Notes: generated by a model not told the origin, from the letters alone. Positions 1 to 8,392 are shown, counted from the first letter of the stretch. The stretch is 18,574 nucleotides of DNA from JBDTES01 sp039922435 (GCA_039922435.1 JBDTES010000033.1:1-18574), one strand, 5' to 3'. Program-made: numbers and translations.

Positions 1-3
1 AAT

Positions 4-1410
4 ATGAAACGCCGCATAGGATTTGTGCGGGTGGGGCTAATAGCCATTTTGACTCTTGTTCCTCTGTGCTTGCCTTCGGCACAGATTTACGCTGATCCAG
101 CACCGAATTTGGTTTTCCGCGAAATTAAGATTACTGGTGATGAATTTATTGTTCTACAAAACACTGGCACTGGAGATATCGCTCACCTGAGTGACTACTG
201 GTTGGGCTATAATGGTGACGATTTATCGCCAGCCCCACCTGTTCAGCGGCTGCCCGATGTTAGACTAGCCACTAATCAGGCGATACTACTTAGCGGGGGC
301 GGAACAAGCGAGACCTGCGATTCTAGCTATATAACTAAATTATCGCCTAGTCTAAGTGATACTAAGGGCAGTTTGGCCCTATGGCAAATGAGCGGAGCGA
401 GCTTTAACCAATTAGTGAACCGGCCAGTTGTGAGCTGGGCCAAATCAACCAAAACTAAACCAATTAGTCCCGATCATAGTATAGATTTGTACGACGAATC
501 CGATTTAACGACACCAGTTTGGTATTACGATGATGTGATTGATAATTGGGCAGTAGCGAATACGGGCGAAGGTTGTACATTGAGCATACCTGCTTCGAAC
601 GAGGGGGACGATGCAGTTATAGTTGCTAGTTGGCCAGAAAACGATACCCAGCCACCAGCTGTCATAATTAGTCTAGTCGATGACGGGGTTGCATCTACAG
701 GACTTAGTTTACCTGCTGCTGATGTCGGGCTATTGCCGCCGCAGATTACCGAGCTTTTGCCCAACCCGGTTGGTACTGGTACGGACGGTACGGATGAGTT
801 TATTGAACTTTATAATCCTAATCCAGCCGATTTTGATCTGACAGGTTTTATATTACAAACAGGCCTTAGTACTAAACACAGCTATACTTTCCCGCCAGGG
901 GTTGTATTGCCTGCCAAAGGCTTTATGGCCTTCTATTCGGACCAAACTGGCCTTAGTCTCAGTAATACTACAAGCCAAGCTGACCTAGAAGATCCTTTCG
1001 GAACTGTCATCACTATGTCCGATACTTATAATTCAGCTAAAGATGGCTTAGGCTGGGCACTCGCCAAAGGTGAATGGTATTGGACAGTTCGGCCGACACC
1101 TAGTGCTAGTAATGTTATAAATCAATCTTCAGACAAGAAATCATCTACCGGAACAACTACTCCGATGCCATCTCATGGTCTAACCGGAGGAGCAACTAAA
1201 GCTGCCTCAATTGCTAAGCCTAATACATCATTAAATACTACGTCTAGTACAAGTGAAACGTCGGAAGTTACACCAATTCACGGTAACGTGCTTGCTCTAG
1301 TAGCCGCTGCCGCGGTAGCATATGGTCTATATGAATACCGACATGACGTGGCAAACCGTTACCACCAGCTCAAAGTCTACCGAGCAAATCGCCGAGCAGG
1401 TCGGAAGTAA
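4..1410 (+). CDS. Secreted, membrane-anchored protein with two lamin-tail-like domains
   Basis: A 468-residue exported protein. Residues 1-30 form a signal peptide (basic start, hydrophobic core, cleavage near the IYA of residues 28-30). Residues about 34-150 and 245-365 both look like lamin-tail (LTD) beta-sandwiches: the second has the hallmark run ITELLPNP, then DEFIELYNP, then DLTGF, and an aromatic-rich end. A Ser/Thr-rich linker (370-425) leads to one membrane segment (427-443) and a very basic cytoplasmic tail. LTD proteins in bacteria are usually surface or nuclease-associated; no nuclease domain is seen here. I infer a cell-surface anchor or adhesion role. The ATG at 4 is taken as start because the signal peptide begins there; anything upstream is outside the window. 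Its 3' end overlaps tsaE. Domain family is fairly sure, function is not. Confidence 0.75.
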   Translation: MKRRIGFVRVGLIAILTLVPLCLPSAQIYADPAPNLVFREIKITGDEFIVLQNTGTGDIAHLSDYWLGYNGDDLSPAPPVQRLPDVRLATNQAILLSGGGTSETCDSSYITKLSPSLSDTKGSLALWQMSGASFNQLVNRPVVSWAKSTKTKPISPDHSIDLYDESDLTTPVWYYDDVIDNWAVANTGEGCTLSIPASNEGDDAVIVASWPENDTQPPAVIISLVDDGVASTGLSLPAADVGLLPPQITELLPNPVGTGTDGTDEFIELYNPNPADFDLTGFILQTGLSTKHSYTFPPGVVLPAKGFMAFYSDQTGLSLSNTTSQADLEDPFGTVITMSDTYNSAKDGLGWALAKGEWYWTVRPTPSASNVINQSSDKKSSTGTTTPMPSHGLTGGATKAASIAKPNTSLNTTSSTSETSEVTPIHGNVLALVAAAAVAYGLYEYRHDVANRYHQLKVYRANRRAGRK

Positions 1411-1804
1411 TTTGCGTGGTGGCGAGGTTATAGAACTCGTTAGTGATCTGGGGGGAGGCAAGACTACCTTTACTCGTGGTCTAGTTCGCGGTACCGGTAG
1501 TACCGACCGAGTTGGCAGCCCGACATTTACTTTGAGTAGAGAATATAAAGCGCCTAAATTTACTATCGTTCATTTTGATTTTTATCGTCTAGCTGAGGCT
1601 GGTATTGTAGCTAATGAGCTAGCTGAATTCGCAGGCGATCCGGCCTACGTCGTAGTTGTTGAATGGGGCGAAGTTGTTCAGGATGTCCTGCCCCTAGACC
1701 GTTTGACTGTCAACCTGGCTTTGACTCAGGAGGAGAACCGGTTACTTACGTTTACGTTACCTCGTAGACTGAGCTACCTGATTGACAGTATTCAAGCTAG
1801 CTAA
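1343..1804 (+). CDS. tsaE: tRNA threonylcarbamoyladenosine biosynthesis ATPase TsaE
   Basis: TsaE is the ATPase partner of TsaB-TsaD in making t6A37 of ANN-decoding tRNAs in the cytoplasm. The P-loop SDLGGGKTTF is clear, although its first residue is Ser where most members have Gly (GDLGAGKTT in E. coli). The HFDFYRL and VVVEWGE segments match the family's conserved sites. The start at 1343 (MTWQTV...) places the P-loop about as far from the N-terminus as in E. coli TsaE and gives 153 residues, a normal length. In-frame ATGs at 1322 and 1331 are alternatives. With any of them the gene overlaps the end of the lamin-tail gene by 68-89 bp in another frame, implying translational coupling. tsaB lies two genes downstream; tsaD and tsaC are not in the window. 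Confidence 0.9.
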   Translation: MTWQTVTTSSKSTEQIAEQVGSNLRGGEVIELVSDLGGGKTTFTRGLVRGTGSTDRVGSPTFTLSREYKAPKFTIVHFDFYRLAEAGIVANELAEFAGDPAYVVVVEWGEVVQDVLPLDRLTVNLALTQEENRLLTFTLPRRLSYLIDSIQAS

Positions 1805-1815
1805 ATTGCTTGTGT

Positions 1816-1849
1816 TATAATCCAAATTGAATCAGTAATAATAATGAGG
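1816..1849 (+). promoter_or_regulatory. -10 box and Shine-Dalgarno for the OmpA-like gene
   Basis: A perfect TATAAT lies at 1816-1821, just after the tsaE stop, and GAGGGG at 1844-1849 sits 7 nt before the ATG at 1857. No convincing -35 at 16-18 bp was found. This gene therefore has a leader, unlike several others in the window. Confidence 0.45.
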
Positions 1850-1856
1850 GGAAATT

Positions 1857-2924
1857 ATGGATCCAAATACAAACGATACTAATCAACCGCCTCAGCCACC
1901 CACAATCGTCGGGCAGCCCAGCTCAGAATCTATACAAGTTCAACCACAGCCAGTCACTACCACTGCTATGCCGCCTCAGCCAACTACGCTTCCATCTAGC
2001 CCAGTTTCGACCAGTTCGTCACACAAGGGTCTTATTGTGGGAATTACTGTAGCCGCAATTATATTGATCGTTGGCGGCTTACTCGCTGGCTGGTTGTTGC
2101 TATGGAGCCCACAGGCCCAAGCTAAACATCTTTCGAGTTCATTTATGTCGGCGATTACTTCCGGAGATGTCGATCAAGCCGTAAAGGTTAGTGGTGACTC
2201 GAGCAACAAAGACTTCTTGCAATCTGCCTCGTCTAAAGTTCATGGCGCGTATGCAATGACAGACTCTACCTACAAAGATGGCAAGGGTTACTATTTGTAC
2301 AGCCTAAGCGGAGCTCAGACCAATTACGCCCGGACGTCCGTAGCTAAGCAAGACGGAAAGTTACAGATAACATCATTTGTCTATGATACGTCACAGCTTA
2401 AGCTCATTCCGGACTCCACTAGTATGAAAGCTCCAACCCCTAGTAAAATTGCGCCAAAGCCAACCGCTAAAGCTGTAAATTGCCTTGTACCGGCCGATTA
2501 TGGCGTGTTGACTGGTGGCACGAATACGATTGTTCACACTGCCACCACCCCTTATATTGGTAATGTTCACTTCTTGTCTGACTCTTTGAGCTATTCAGAT
2601 AGCACGCAGCCAGATTTACTTGAGCCGTTCGGCGATTTCTACAAGTCTAACCCAGCTAAAGATTATGTCTTCCACCTCTATGGTAGTGTGGCAACCTCGG
2701 CTAGTAGTGATAAAACCTTCGCAAATCAACGGGCCCAAAAGGTCGAGAGTGATCTTGAGGCACTTGGTGTTCCGGCTACCAAGATAATGATTGATACACC
2801 GCAGAATGTTGATGACCAAGGCGGCGCTAGTAGTGCTACTGCGGCACAGACAGCTCGTGTAGTTGTTATATCTATTGTTCCAGGCTGTAGCCCAGACTCA
2901 ACCACCTCACCAACTGGCCGTTAG
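1857..2924 (+). CDS. Single-pass membrane protein with C-terminal OmpA-like domain
   Basis: A 355-residue protein. Residues 1-56 are a Pro/Gln/Thr-rich cytoplasmic stretch, followed by a membrane helix at about 58-82. Next comes an extracytoplasmic domain of about 100 residues, then a Pro/Lys linker near 190-205. The C-terminal domain (about 230-345) resembles the OmpA/MotB peptidoglycan-binding fold: it has the ANQRAQKV helix (compare N..S..RA..V), the following L...GVPA.KI strand and a final ARVVVISIV strand. The family's GHTD segment is replaced by GSVATSAS, so the Asp that contacts diaminopimelate seems absent. I infer a cell-wall-associated anchor or sensor. The start is supported by a good Shine-Dalgarno at 1844. 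The OmpA-like assignment rests on the pattern only and is moderately sure. Confidence 0.65.
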   Translation: MDPNTNDTNQPPQPPTIVGQPSSESIQVQPQPVTTTAMPPQPTTLPSSPVSTSSSHKGLIVGITVAAIILIVGGLLAGWLLLWSPQAQAKHLSSSFMSAITSGDVDQAVKVSGDSSNKDFLQSASSKVHGAYAMTDSTYKDGKGYYLYSLSGAQTNYARTSVAKQDGKLQITSFVYDTSQLKLIPDSTSMKAPTPSKIAPKPTAKAVNCLVPADYGVLTGGTNTIVHTATTPYIGNVHFLSDSLSYSDSTQPDLLEPFGDFYKSNPAKDYVFHLYGSVATSASSDKTFANQRAQKVESDLEALGVPATKIMIDTPQNVDDQGGASSATAAQTARVVVISIVPGCSPDSTTSPTGR

Positions 2925-2966
2925 AACCAAATCACACGTATAGCGTATGCAGTGATACTAAATATG

Positions 2967-2995
2967 GCGCTAGGTCACCTAGGCGCGCTACACTA
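2967..2995 (+). promoter_or_regulatory. Hairpin and -10 box directly before tsaB
   Basis: GCGC-TAGGT and ACCTAG-GCGC form an imperfect inverted repeat at 2967-2986 (one bulged base). TACACT at 2990-2995 looks like a -10 box ending 5 nt before the tsaB ATG, which predicts a leaderless or nearly leaderless message. There is no T-run after the hairpin, so it may be an operator rather than a terminator. Confidence 0.35.
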
Positions 2996-3000
2996 TAGAA

Positions 3001-3393
3001 ATGATTATTCTAACTATCCGAACCGATAAACCAGAAGCCGAGATTGGCTTATTTGAAGACGGCGATCAATTGGTCTACGAGACTTGGCAGGCTCACCGTC
3101 AGCTAGCCGAGACAATTCACCAAAAACTCGAAGAGTTGTTAGCCCAGCAGCATAGAGTGTGGGCAGACGTGAGTGGGCTAGTCTGCTTTGAAGGTCCAGG
3201 TAGTTTTACTGGGCTACGAATTGGCCTAACGGTTGCTAATACTTTAGCCTATGGGCTGGATATTCCAATTGTGGCATCTAGGGGTGAGGATTGGGTTAAG
3301 GTTGGCCTAAAAAGACTCGAAGACGGCGAGAACGATCACCAAGTAATGCCGTTTTATGGGTCTGAGGTCCACATAACTCCCCAGAAAAAATAA
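3001..3393 (+). CDS. tsaB: tRNA threonylcarbamoyladenosine biosynthesis protein TsaB, short form
   Basis: TsaB is the non-catalytic ASKHA-fold partner of TsaD in t6A synthesis. The family signature GPGSFTGLRIG is at residues 65-75, followed by the usual ANTLAYGLDIPIV. At 130 residues the protein is little more than half of E. coli TsaB (231). It ends PFYGSEVHITPQKK; as I recall, this P.YG...HIT.PKK ending is typical of the naturally short TsaB of Patescibacteria, so I read it as an intact short form rather than a truncation. No TsaB C-terminal half is seen in any frame downstream. No Shine-Dalgarno is visible; the -10 box at 2990 suggests leaderless translation. Confidence 0.85.
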   Translation: MIILTIRTDKPEAEIGLFEDGDQLVYETWQAHRQLAETIHQKLEELLAQQHRVWADVSGLVCFEGPGSFTGLRIGLTVANTLAYGLDIPIVASRGEDWVKVGLKRLEDGENDHQVMPFYGSEVHITPQKK

Positions 3394-3470
3394 TAAATTC
3401 AGAAAATTAGAATTAGTAGAGATTGATTGATGAGTTGTCCACAGCTTAAACGAACCTTAATAATTGTTGC

Positions 3471-3499
3471 TTGAAATGCTACAGCAACTTAGCTACACT
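3471..3499 (+). promoter_or_regulatory. Sigma70-type promoter for the surface protein-sortase pair
   Basis: TTGAAA at 3471-3476, a 17-bp spacer and TACACT at 3494-3499 make a good vegetative promoter. It lies about 48 bp before the ATG at 3547, and AAGGA at 3535-3539 serves as ribosome binding site. Together they suggest a leader of about 40 nt and strong expression. Confidence 0.6.
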
Positions 3500-3546
3500 C
3501 TTAATTAGCGAAAGCAAACAAACAGCATCTAAAAAGGAAAATTAAA

Positions 3547-5184
3547 ATGAAACGACTAAAACGTTTTGGCTCAATCGCAACATCAACAGTCATTGCATTC
3601 TCGACCATGATGGGCATGGGTTTTGGTAGCGTAGTCCACGCTACCGCCAACACTTGTACCTGGACAGGGGCGACTGATAGTAAATTTAGTACTACCACCA
3701 ACTGGGCTGACTGCAATAGTACGTCACCTGTTGCTGGAGACGTTATAAATCTTCCATATATCGACAGTGCTACACATACACTAACCAACGATTTATCTGG
3801 CAACCCTGCTCTAGGGGGCATTACTATTGGTAATACTTCTAGTACGGGCGGCAGCACATCGTACGTTATTGATACTCTTCATTTTGCCGACGGAGCAACT
3901 ATAACTTCGAATACTTTTGGCGTCTCACTTGGGATTTCAGATAGCGTTACGGCAGATGGGTCTCTCTTGTTTATTGGTGGCCCGAGATTCTCGGCTATAA
4001 GTAAGGATATTACAGTTAACTTTGGTAACGTCACGTATCAAAATGTACCAGCGACGTGTGCTGGTGGTGGTGTTCCCGATTATACATTTACTTGGGCACC
4101 TAGTGGTGTGGCTACTGTAGGTAACAACAGTACGTATTCACTACATGGGACCGAGAGTTCGGTTGTTGTACAGACTAAGGGAGTATTGTTTCTACCGTCT
4201 TCGATTACGACTTACGCAGGTAATATAAGCTTAGCCGGTGGAGCTGGCGCTGATACTTGTGGTACCCCGATTGATTATCAGCTTGCTGCTTATGAAGATA
4301 CTACTCTGTCTGGGGATATTAGCCTCGGTGGTAGTACGAAGTACTTTGTAGGTGATGGGAAAACACTAACCGTTTCGGGTGCTATAAGCGGAGCCGGTTT
4401 TAGCCTTACTAATAGTTCAAATGATTACTCAACCGGTACGTTTGTAAACAGTTCTTCATCGAATAATTCTGATACGCCCAGTGGCACTAATTCGGTCGCA
4501 GTCACGACAGACCCAGCTATTACAGATGACCAACCAACTACAGACTTGACAGTTACACCAAAACACATAATGACGCTGGATGGGTCGCGGCAAACGGTGT
4601 CCGTTTCCTCAGGCGGTGTTCTAAAGGGAACAGGCACGGCTAAGTCCCTATACGTAAATGCCGGCGGCACCGTTGCTCCTGGCCATAGCCCAGGCAAATT
4701 AACCGTCCTAACTACTCTTGGCCTTGATGGTACTTACCAGGCTGAGCTAAAGAACGCTACAGCCGGTAACTATGATCAACTAGTTGTTGGTAATGCTGCA
4801 GATACTAGTGGCCATGACGTGACGCTTGGCGACGGTACTACTTTACCGACCCTAACCGTATCGTTGTATGATGGCGCAAGCATTAAAGCTGGTGACAACT
4901 TTACTATCATTGATAATCTGAGTAAGACTGATGTATCTGGTACATTCAAAGACTTGGCCGAAGGTGCCACCTTTAAGGTAAATGACGGTGTCTTTAAGAT
5001 TACTTACAAGGGTGGTGACGGTAATGATGTTGTCCTGACTGCCGTAACAGCCCCTAAGGCCCCTGACACCGGCTTTGCGCTAGTCAGCTCTAACCCAATG
5101 GTTACTCTAGGGGCAGTAGTGGTTGTTGCTGGAGTCCTGCTTGGACTAGCACGGCGCTCTCACAAATCGACCTCTCGACGATAA
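3547..5184 (+). CDS. Secreted surface adhesin-like protein with APDTG sorting signal
   Basis: A 545-residue Thr/Ser/Gly-rich protein. The signal peptide covers residues 1-33 (cleavage near VHA-TA). The body looks like beta-strand repeats or a beta-helix. Residues 375-387 (TVAPGHSPGKLTV) followed by Y.AEL and YDQLVVGNAA resemble the autotransporter-associated passenger repeat, in which GG.LaPG.SPG precedes D.L.V.G. The C-terminus is a classic cell-wall sorting signal: APDTG at 505-509 (an LPxTG variant with Ala in place of Leu), a hydrophobic segment at about 516-535, and a basic tail ARRSHKSTSRR. A class-E/F-like sortase follows after 22 bp, so this is probably its substrate. Few cysteines (residues 37, 55, 171 and 238). 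I infer an adhesin or host-contact protein; ligand unknown. Confidence 0.8.
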   Translation: MKRLKRFGSIATSTVIAFSTMMGMGFGSVVHATANTCTWTGATDSKFSTTTNWADCNSTSPVAGDVINLPYIDSATHTLTNDLSGNPALGGITIGNTSSTGGSTSYVIDTLHFADGATITSNTFGVSLGISDSVTADGSLLFIGGPRFSAISKDITVNFGNVTYQNVPATCAGGGVPDYTFTWAPSGVATVGNNSTYSLHGTESSVVVQTKGVLFLPSSITTYAGNISLAGGAGADTCGTPIDYQLAAYEDTTLSGDISLGGSTKYFVGDGKTLTVSGAISGAGFSLTNSSNDYSTGTFVNSSSSNNSDTPSGTNSVAVTTDPAITDDQPTTDLTVTPKHIMTLDGSRQTVSVSSGGVLKGTGTAKSLYVNAGGTVAPGHSPGKLTVLTTLGLDGTYQAELKNATAGNYDQLVVGNAADTSGHDVTLGDGTTLPTLTVSLYDGASIKAGDNFTIIDNLSKTDVSGTFKDLAEGATFKVNDGVFKITYKGGDGNDVVLTAVTAPKAPDTGFALVSSNPMVTLGAVVVVAGVLLGLARRSHKSTSRR

Positions 5185-5206
5185 AAGACAAAGGAGAATT
5201 TAGAGT

Positions 5207-6343
5207 GTGAATCGGGCTCGGATCAAGTTAGATAATCCGGTATTCGACGGCAGGCTGCGGTATAACCACCGCAGCTCTGCTTATGTTAGACGTTCTGTTG
5301 GCTCTCGTACTGCTAAGTCAGCCCAGGATATGGCAATGCTGCCTGCAGTTTCTGTAAGTCGTCGAAGTGTCGTACGGAGGCCTATCTCTGACCCTAGACA
5401 GTCGAATGATGTAATCCTGGTTCATACGACAAACGTCACACCAGTCAATCGTTTATCGGTCGATTCAGTAAAGTTATCTAAGTCTTCTAAAGTACCAGCG
5501 AAACACCTGCCAATTGCAAGCTCAGAGAAGCGGCCAGATATTCAAAAGCAAGTGCACCAAAAGCCGGTCGGCGTCGTAGCCGAGCCACGGCAAAGTGAGT
5601 CGCTAGAGGTTGAGCCGTCATATTCTAATAAGCACTTCCCGAACAATATCTTTGTCTGGATCAGGCATCATCGGCAGAGCTCACTACTTTATGCGATGGC
5701 GACAGTTGTTTTTTGTATCGGTGTAGTTGTGTCGATTGGTGGCTTCCGGGCTAACCAGCAGGTAGCAGCTCAAGTTAAGCAACTCCAGGGTGATGCAAAT
5801 ACTTCGGTGGGTGGTAGTACTGACGTTGTATCTCCCAAAACCCCACCGTCATCTAAGCCGATTTCATCTAGTACGGTTAGAAGTTATGCCGTGGCGCCTA
5901 ATTTACCGCGCTACGTCGATATTCCTAAGCTGAGTGTCCACACCCGCGTATTGTCCGAAGGGGTGGATAGAGAAGGAGCTCTGCAAGTACCTTGGAATAT
6001 TTATGACACTGGCTGGTATAATGCTTCTTCTCAGCCAGGTCAGGCTGGGGCTATGTTAATCGACGGTCATTCTGGTATTGGTCGAACGCACGGTGTGTTC
6101 CATGACCTCGCTAAGCTAGTCAATGGTGACCCGGTAATAGTTACTAGGGGTGACGGTCAAAAGTTTACCTACCAAGTCACGAGCGTCAAGATAGTTGATG
6201 TTAAAGCCGTAGATATGTCGTCGATGATGGTTTCGACTGACGTATCTAAGCCTGGATTAAGTCTTATAACCTGTACTGGTGACCAAATACCCGGTACTGA
6301 TCAACTAAATAAGCGAATATTAGTTAACGCTGTACTGCAGTAA
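5207..6343 (+). CDS. Class E/F-like sortase with long cytoplasmic N-terminus
   Basis: A transpeptidase that would cleave surface proteins at an xPxTG site and attach them to the cell wall. The catalytic triad is visible: His288 in DGHSG, Cys356 in LITCTGD, and Arg370 in NKRILV. The domain opens with YVDIPKLSVHTRV (from residue 236), as in class E/F sortases. A single membrane helix lies at about 160-178. The roughly 155 residues before it are basic and low-complexity, much longer than in ordinary sortases, which have a short N-terminal anchor; their role is unknown. The start is GTG at 5207, supported by AAGGAG at 5191-5196; the next in-frame ATG is far inside. It lies 22 bp behind the APDTG protein, probably in one transcript. 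Confidence 0.88.
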   Translation: MNRARIKLDNPVFDGRLRYNHRSSAYVRRSVGSRTAKSAQDMAMLPAVSVSRRSVVRRPISDPRQSNDVILVHTTNVTPVNRLSVDSVKLSKSSKVPAKHLPIASSEKRPDIQKQVHQKPVGVVAEPRQSESLEVEPSYSNKHFPNNIFVWIRHHRQSSLLYAMATVVFCIGVVVSIGGFRANQQVAAQVKQLQGDANTSVGGSTDVVSPKTPPSSKPISSSTVRSYAVAPNLPRYVDIPKLSVHTRVLSEGVDREGALQVPWNIYDTGWYNASSQPGQAGAMLIDGHSGIGRTHGVFHDLAKLVNGDPVIVTRGDGQKFTYQVTSVKIVDVKAVDMSSMMVSTDVSKPGLSLITCTGDQIPGTDQLNKRILVNAVLQ

Positions 6344-6365
6344 AGCCTTGTTTATTCATCGAAAA

Positions 6366-6513
6366 TTGACGGCGATTTGAGTTTCGTCGTATAGTTTAGA
6401 TAGGATTTTTAGAGTTTTTGGGAAATCCGGTTACAAAATTATTAATTTAGATTGATTCTGCTGATAATGTCTAGAAGCTAGAGAAGTGATAGCGATTGCT
6501 TAGACAACATTAT
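6366..6513 (+). promoter_or_regulatory. Promoter and structured leader upstream of rny
   Basis: TTGACG at 6366-6371 and TATAGT at 6390-6395 (18-bp spacer) form a plausible promoter for rny. The leader would be about 135 nt and contains an inverted repeat with ends at 6464-6473 and 6501-6513 (ATAATG-TCTA against TAGAC-aa-CATTAT, 3-nt bulge). AGAAAGGA at 6525-6532 is the ribosome binding site. A structured leader on the RNase Y message might be used for self-control, which is inference only. Confidence 0.4.
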
Positions 6514-6538
6514 CTGCTTCCGAAAGAAAGGAAATATC

Positions 6539-8050
6539 ATGTTAGAGACATTGCTCGCTGCAATAGTGGGGCTTGCTGTTGGTTTTGGAGGTAATTCAGT
6601 TGTTTCGAAGCGTCGCCAAGGAGCGGCTGAAGACAAAGCTCAAAAGGAGATAACTAAGGCCAAAAAAGAAGCTACTAAGTTAGTTGATGACGCCCGCGAA
6701 GAAGCTGCTAAGTTGTCGGACGAGGCCCGCAAAGAAGAACAGTTACGCCGCCGAGAATTGAAAGATTTGGAAGGCCGGCTAGTTGCTCGTGAAGAATCAT
6801 TTGATAAGAAACTAGATGATCTTGATAAACGGACCGAGCGATTACGGTCATCCGAGGGTGACGTTGAGGGCTTAAAGGACGAAATTCGGGTAATTCGGGT
6901 TAAGCAGCAAGATAAGCTAGAGAAAATTGCCAAGCTAACCAAAAAAGATGCTGCCGAGAAGCTGATGCAGATGACCGAGCGTGACATCAGAGAAGATCTT
7001 ACGAGCATGATAGCTAAGATGCAGGGTGAGGCCAAAGAAGAAGCTGAAGTTAATGCCGCACTAATTATTACGACCGCCATGGAGCGAATGAGCAGCGAAG
7101 TAACGGCTGAGCGAACTATTACTAGCGTAAAGCTAGAAGATGAGGATATGAAGGGTCGTATTATCGGTAAAGAGGGCCGTAATATCCAGGCTCTGCAACG
7201 AGCGACCGGTGTTGATATTATGGTAGATGATACCCCCGGCTATATAGTCCTAAGTTCATTTGACCCTGTTCGTCGAGAAGTGGCTCGTCAGGCTCTAGAA
7301 ATGTTACTCAAAGATGGGCGAGTCCATCCCGGTCGAATTGAAGAAGTCGTTGAGAAAGCTCAGAAGCAGGTCGAGAAAGATGTTATTAAGGCGGGTGAGG
7401 ATGCCGCCCGCGAAGTTGGCGTGCTCGGTATACCAAAAGAAGTTCTGCACCTTCTCGGTGAACTACGTTTTCGGACCAGCTATGGTCAGAATGTGTTAAA
7501 GCACTCTACCGAGATGGCTCACATGGCTGGAATGATGGCCGAAGAGCTAGGGGCTAATGTTAAGACTGCTAAATATGCTGCTTTGGTCCACGACCTAGGT
7601 AAGGCTCTGACGCACAAGATGGAAGGTAAGCACCACCATATTTCTGGTGAGGTCTTGCGTAAATATGGCGCTCCCGAAGAAGTTGCCCTGGCAGCCGAAC
7701 AGCACCACGATGATGTCGAGGCTACTACCGTCGAGGCTCTGATTGTCCGGGTTTGCGATGCTATAAGTGCTTCGAGGCCGGGAGCTCGCAATGTTTCAGC
7801 TGAGAACTTTATTGAGCGTATGAAGGAGCTTGAGAATATCGCTAATGGCTTTGATGGTATCGAGAAGACCTACGCTATCAGCGCTGGCCGCGAAGTCCGT
7901 GTCTTTGTTAAGCCTAAGTCAATTGACGACTTGAGCGCCATCAAGCTAGCTCGTGATATAGCTAACAAAATTGAGTCGAGTGTCCAGTATCCAGGCACTA
8001 TAAAGGTCAATGTTATTCGTGAGACTCGCGCTATCGAATTCGCCAAATAG
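6539..8050 (+). CDS. rny: Ribonuclease Y
   Basis: A membrane-anchored endoribonuclease that starts decay of many mRNAs in bacteria lacking RNase E. At 503 residues it has the usual size and order: N-terminal membrane helix (about 2-22), a long Lys/Glu-rich coiled coil (30-190), a KH domain with RIIGKEGRNIQ (about 207-217), and an HD domain with His322 and the His351-Asp352 pair in ALVHDLGKA. It ends with the conserved RETRAIEFAK. The start has a strong AAAGGA site and the hydrophobic N-terminus begins at the chosen ATG. The last bases of the gene occur again, diverged, at 8393-8419. ymdB, encoding a partner known in Bacillus subtilis, lies five genes downstream. Confidence 0.97.
   Translation: MLETLLAAIVGLAVGFGGNSVVSKRRQGAAEDKAQKEITKAKKEATKLVDDAREEAAKLSDEARKEEQLRRRELKDLEGRLVAREESFDKKLDDLDKRTERLRSSEGDVEGLKDEIRVIRVKQQDKLEKIAKLTKKDAAEKLMQMTERDIREDLTSMIAKMQGEAKEEAEVNAALIITTAMERMSSEVTAERTITSVKLEDEDMKGRIIGKEGRNIQALQRATGVDIMVDDTPGYIVLSSFDPVRREVARQALEMLLKDGRVHPGRIEEVVEKAQKQVEKDVIKAGEDAAREVGVLGIPKEVLHLLGELRFRTSYGQNVLKHSTEMAHMAGMMAEELGANVKTAKYAALVHDLGKALTHKMEGKHHHISGEVLRKYGAPEEVALAAEQHHDDVEATTVEALIVRVCDAISASRPGARNVSAENFIERMKELENIANGFDGIEKTYAISAGREVRVFVKPKSIDDLSAIKLARDIANKIESSVQYPGTIKVNVIRETRAIEFAK
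8024..8050 (+). repeat. rny 3'-end repeat, copy 1
   Basis: The last 27 bases of rny, encoding TRAIEFAK and the stop. They match 8393-8419 at 23 of 27 positions, including an identical 13-base core (8030-8042 against 8399-8411). The two copies are exactly 369 bp apart and bracket the coiled-coil gene. Confidence 0.75.
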
Positions 8051-8064
8051 TGTAAAATAGAGTT

Positions 8065-8373
8065 ATGGCAGATTTTGCAACTAAACAGGATGTTGAAGAG
8101 ATTGTTGGCCGAAGAGTTGACAAGGCTGTGGCTGATTTGTCCGAAGTTATTGCGCAGTTTGGTAATCGAATTGATGAGCGATTTAACCAACTAGAATTGC
8201 GGGTTGATAAACTCGAAGAACAATTCGATCGCCTAAATAATACTTTGGATGCATTTTTGAAGCGACTCAGTGATATTGAGGCCGATAATAGTGCCCGCGA
8301 TGCCCAAATTGCTCGTCTGGAGCGCTGGATAGAGACAGTCGCTCAAAAAGCTGGCGTTAAGCTAGAGTATTAG
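8065..8373 (+). CDS. Small coiled-coil protein of unknown function
   Basis: A 102-residue soluble protein with no recognisable enzyme motif. From residue about 8 to 95 it shows heptad spacing (LSEVIAQFGNRIDERFNQL, then LELRVDKLEEQFDRLNNTL), strongly predicting a parallel coiled coil; the end is AQKAGVKLEY. Small coiled-coil proteins of this kind recur in Patescibacteria, as far as I recall, without assigned function. The start has no Shine-Dalgarno; TAAAAT at 8053-8058 ends 6 nt before the ATG, fitting a leaderless message. The gene sits between rny and a diverged repeat of the rny 3' end, so it may have arrived by insertion or tandem duplication. It might tether or oligomerise with RNase Y, but nothing in the sequence proves this. 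Confidence 0.7.
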   Translation: MADFATKQDVEEIVGRRVDKAVADLSEVIAQFGNRIDERFNQLELRVDKLEEQFDRLNNTLDAFLKRLSDIEADNSARDAQIARLERWIETVAQKAGVKLEY

Positions 8374-8392
8374 CTTTATATCTGATTACGGA

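Noticed and set aside
3001..3393. tsaB as a frameshifted pseudogene
   Set aside because: No continuation of TsaB in any frame downstream, and the protein ends in a typical short-form tail.
6640..7080. Long minus-strand frame opposite the rny coiled coil
   Set aside because: A shadow frame produced by Lys/Glu-rich codons; rny is certain.
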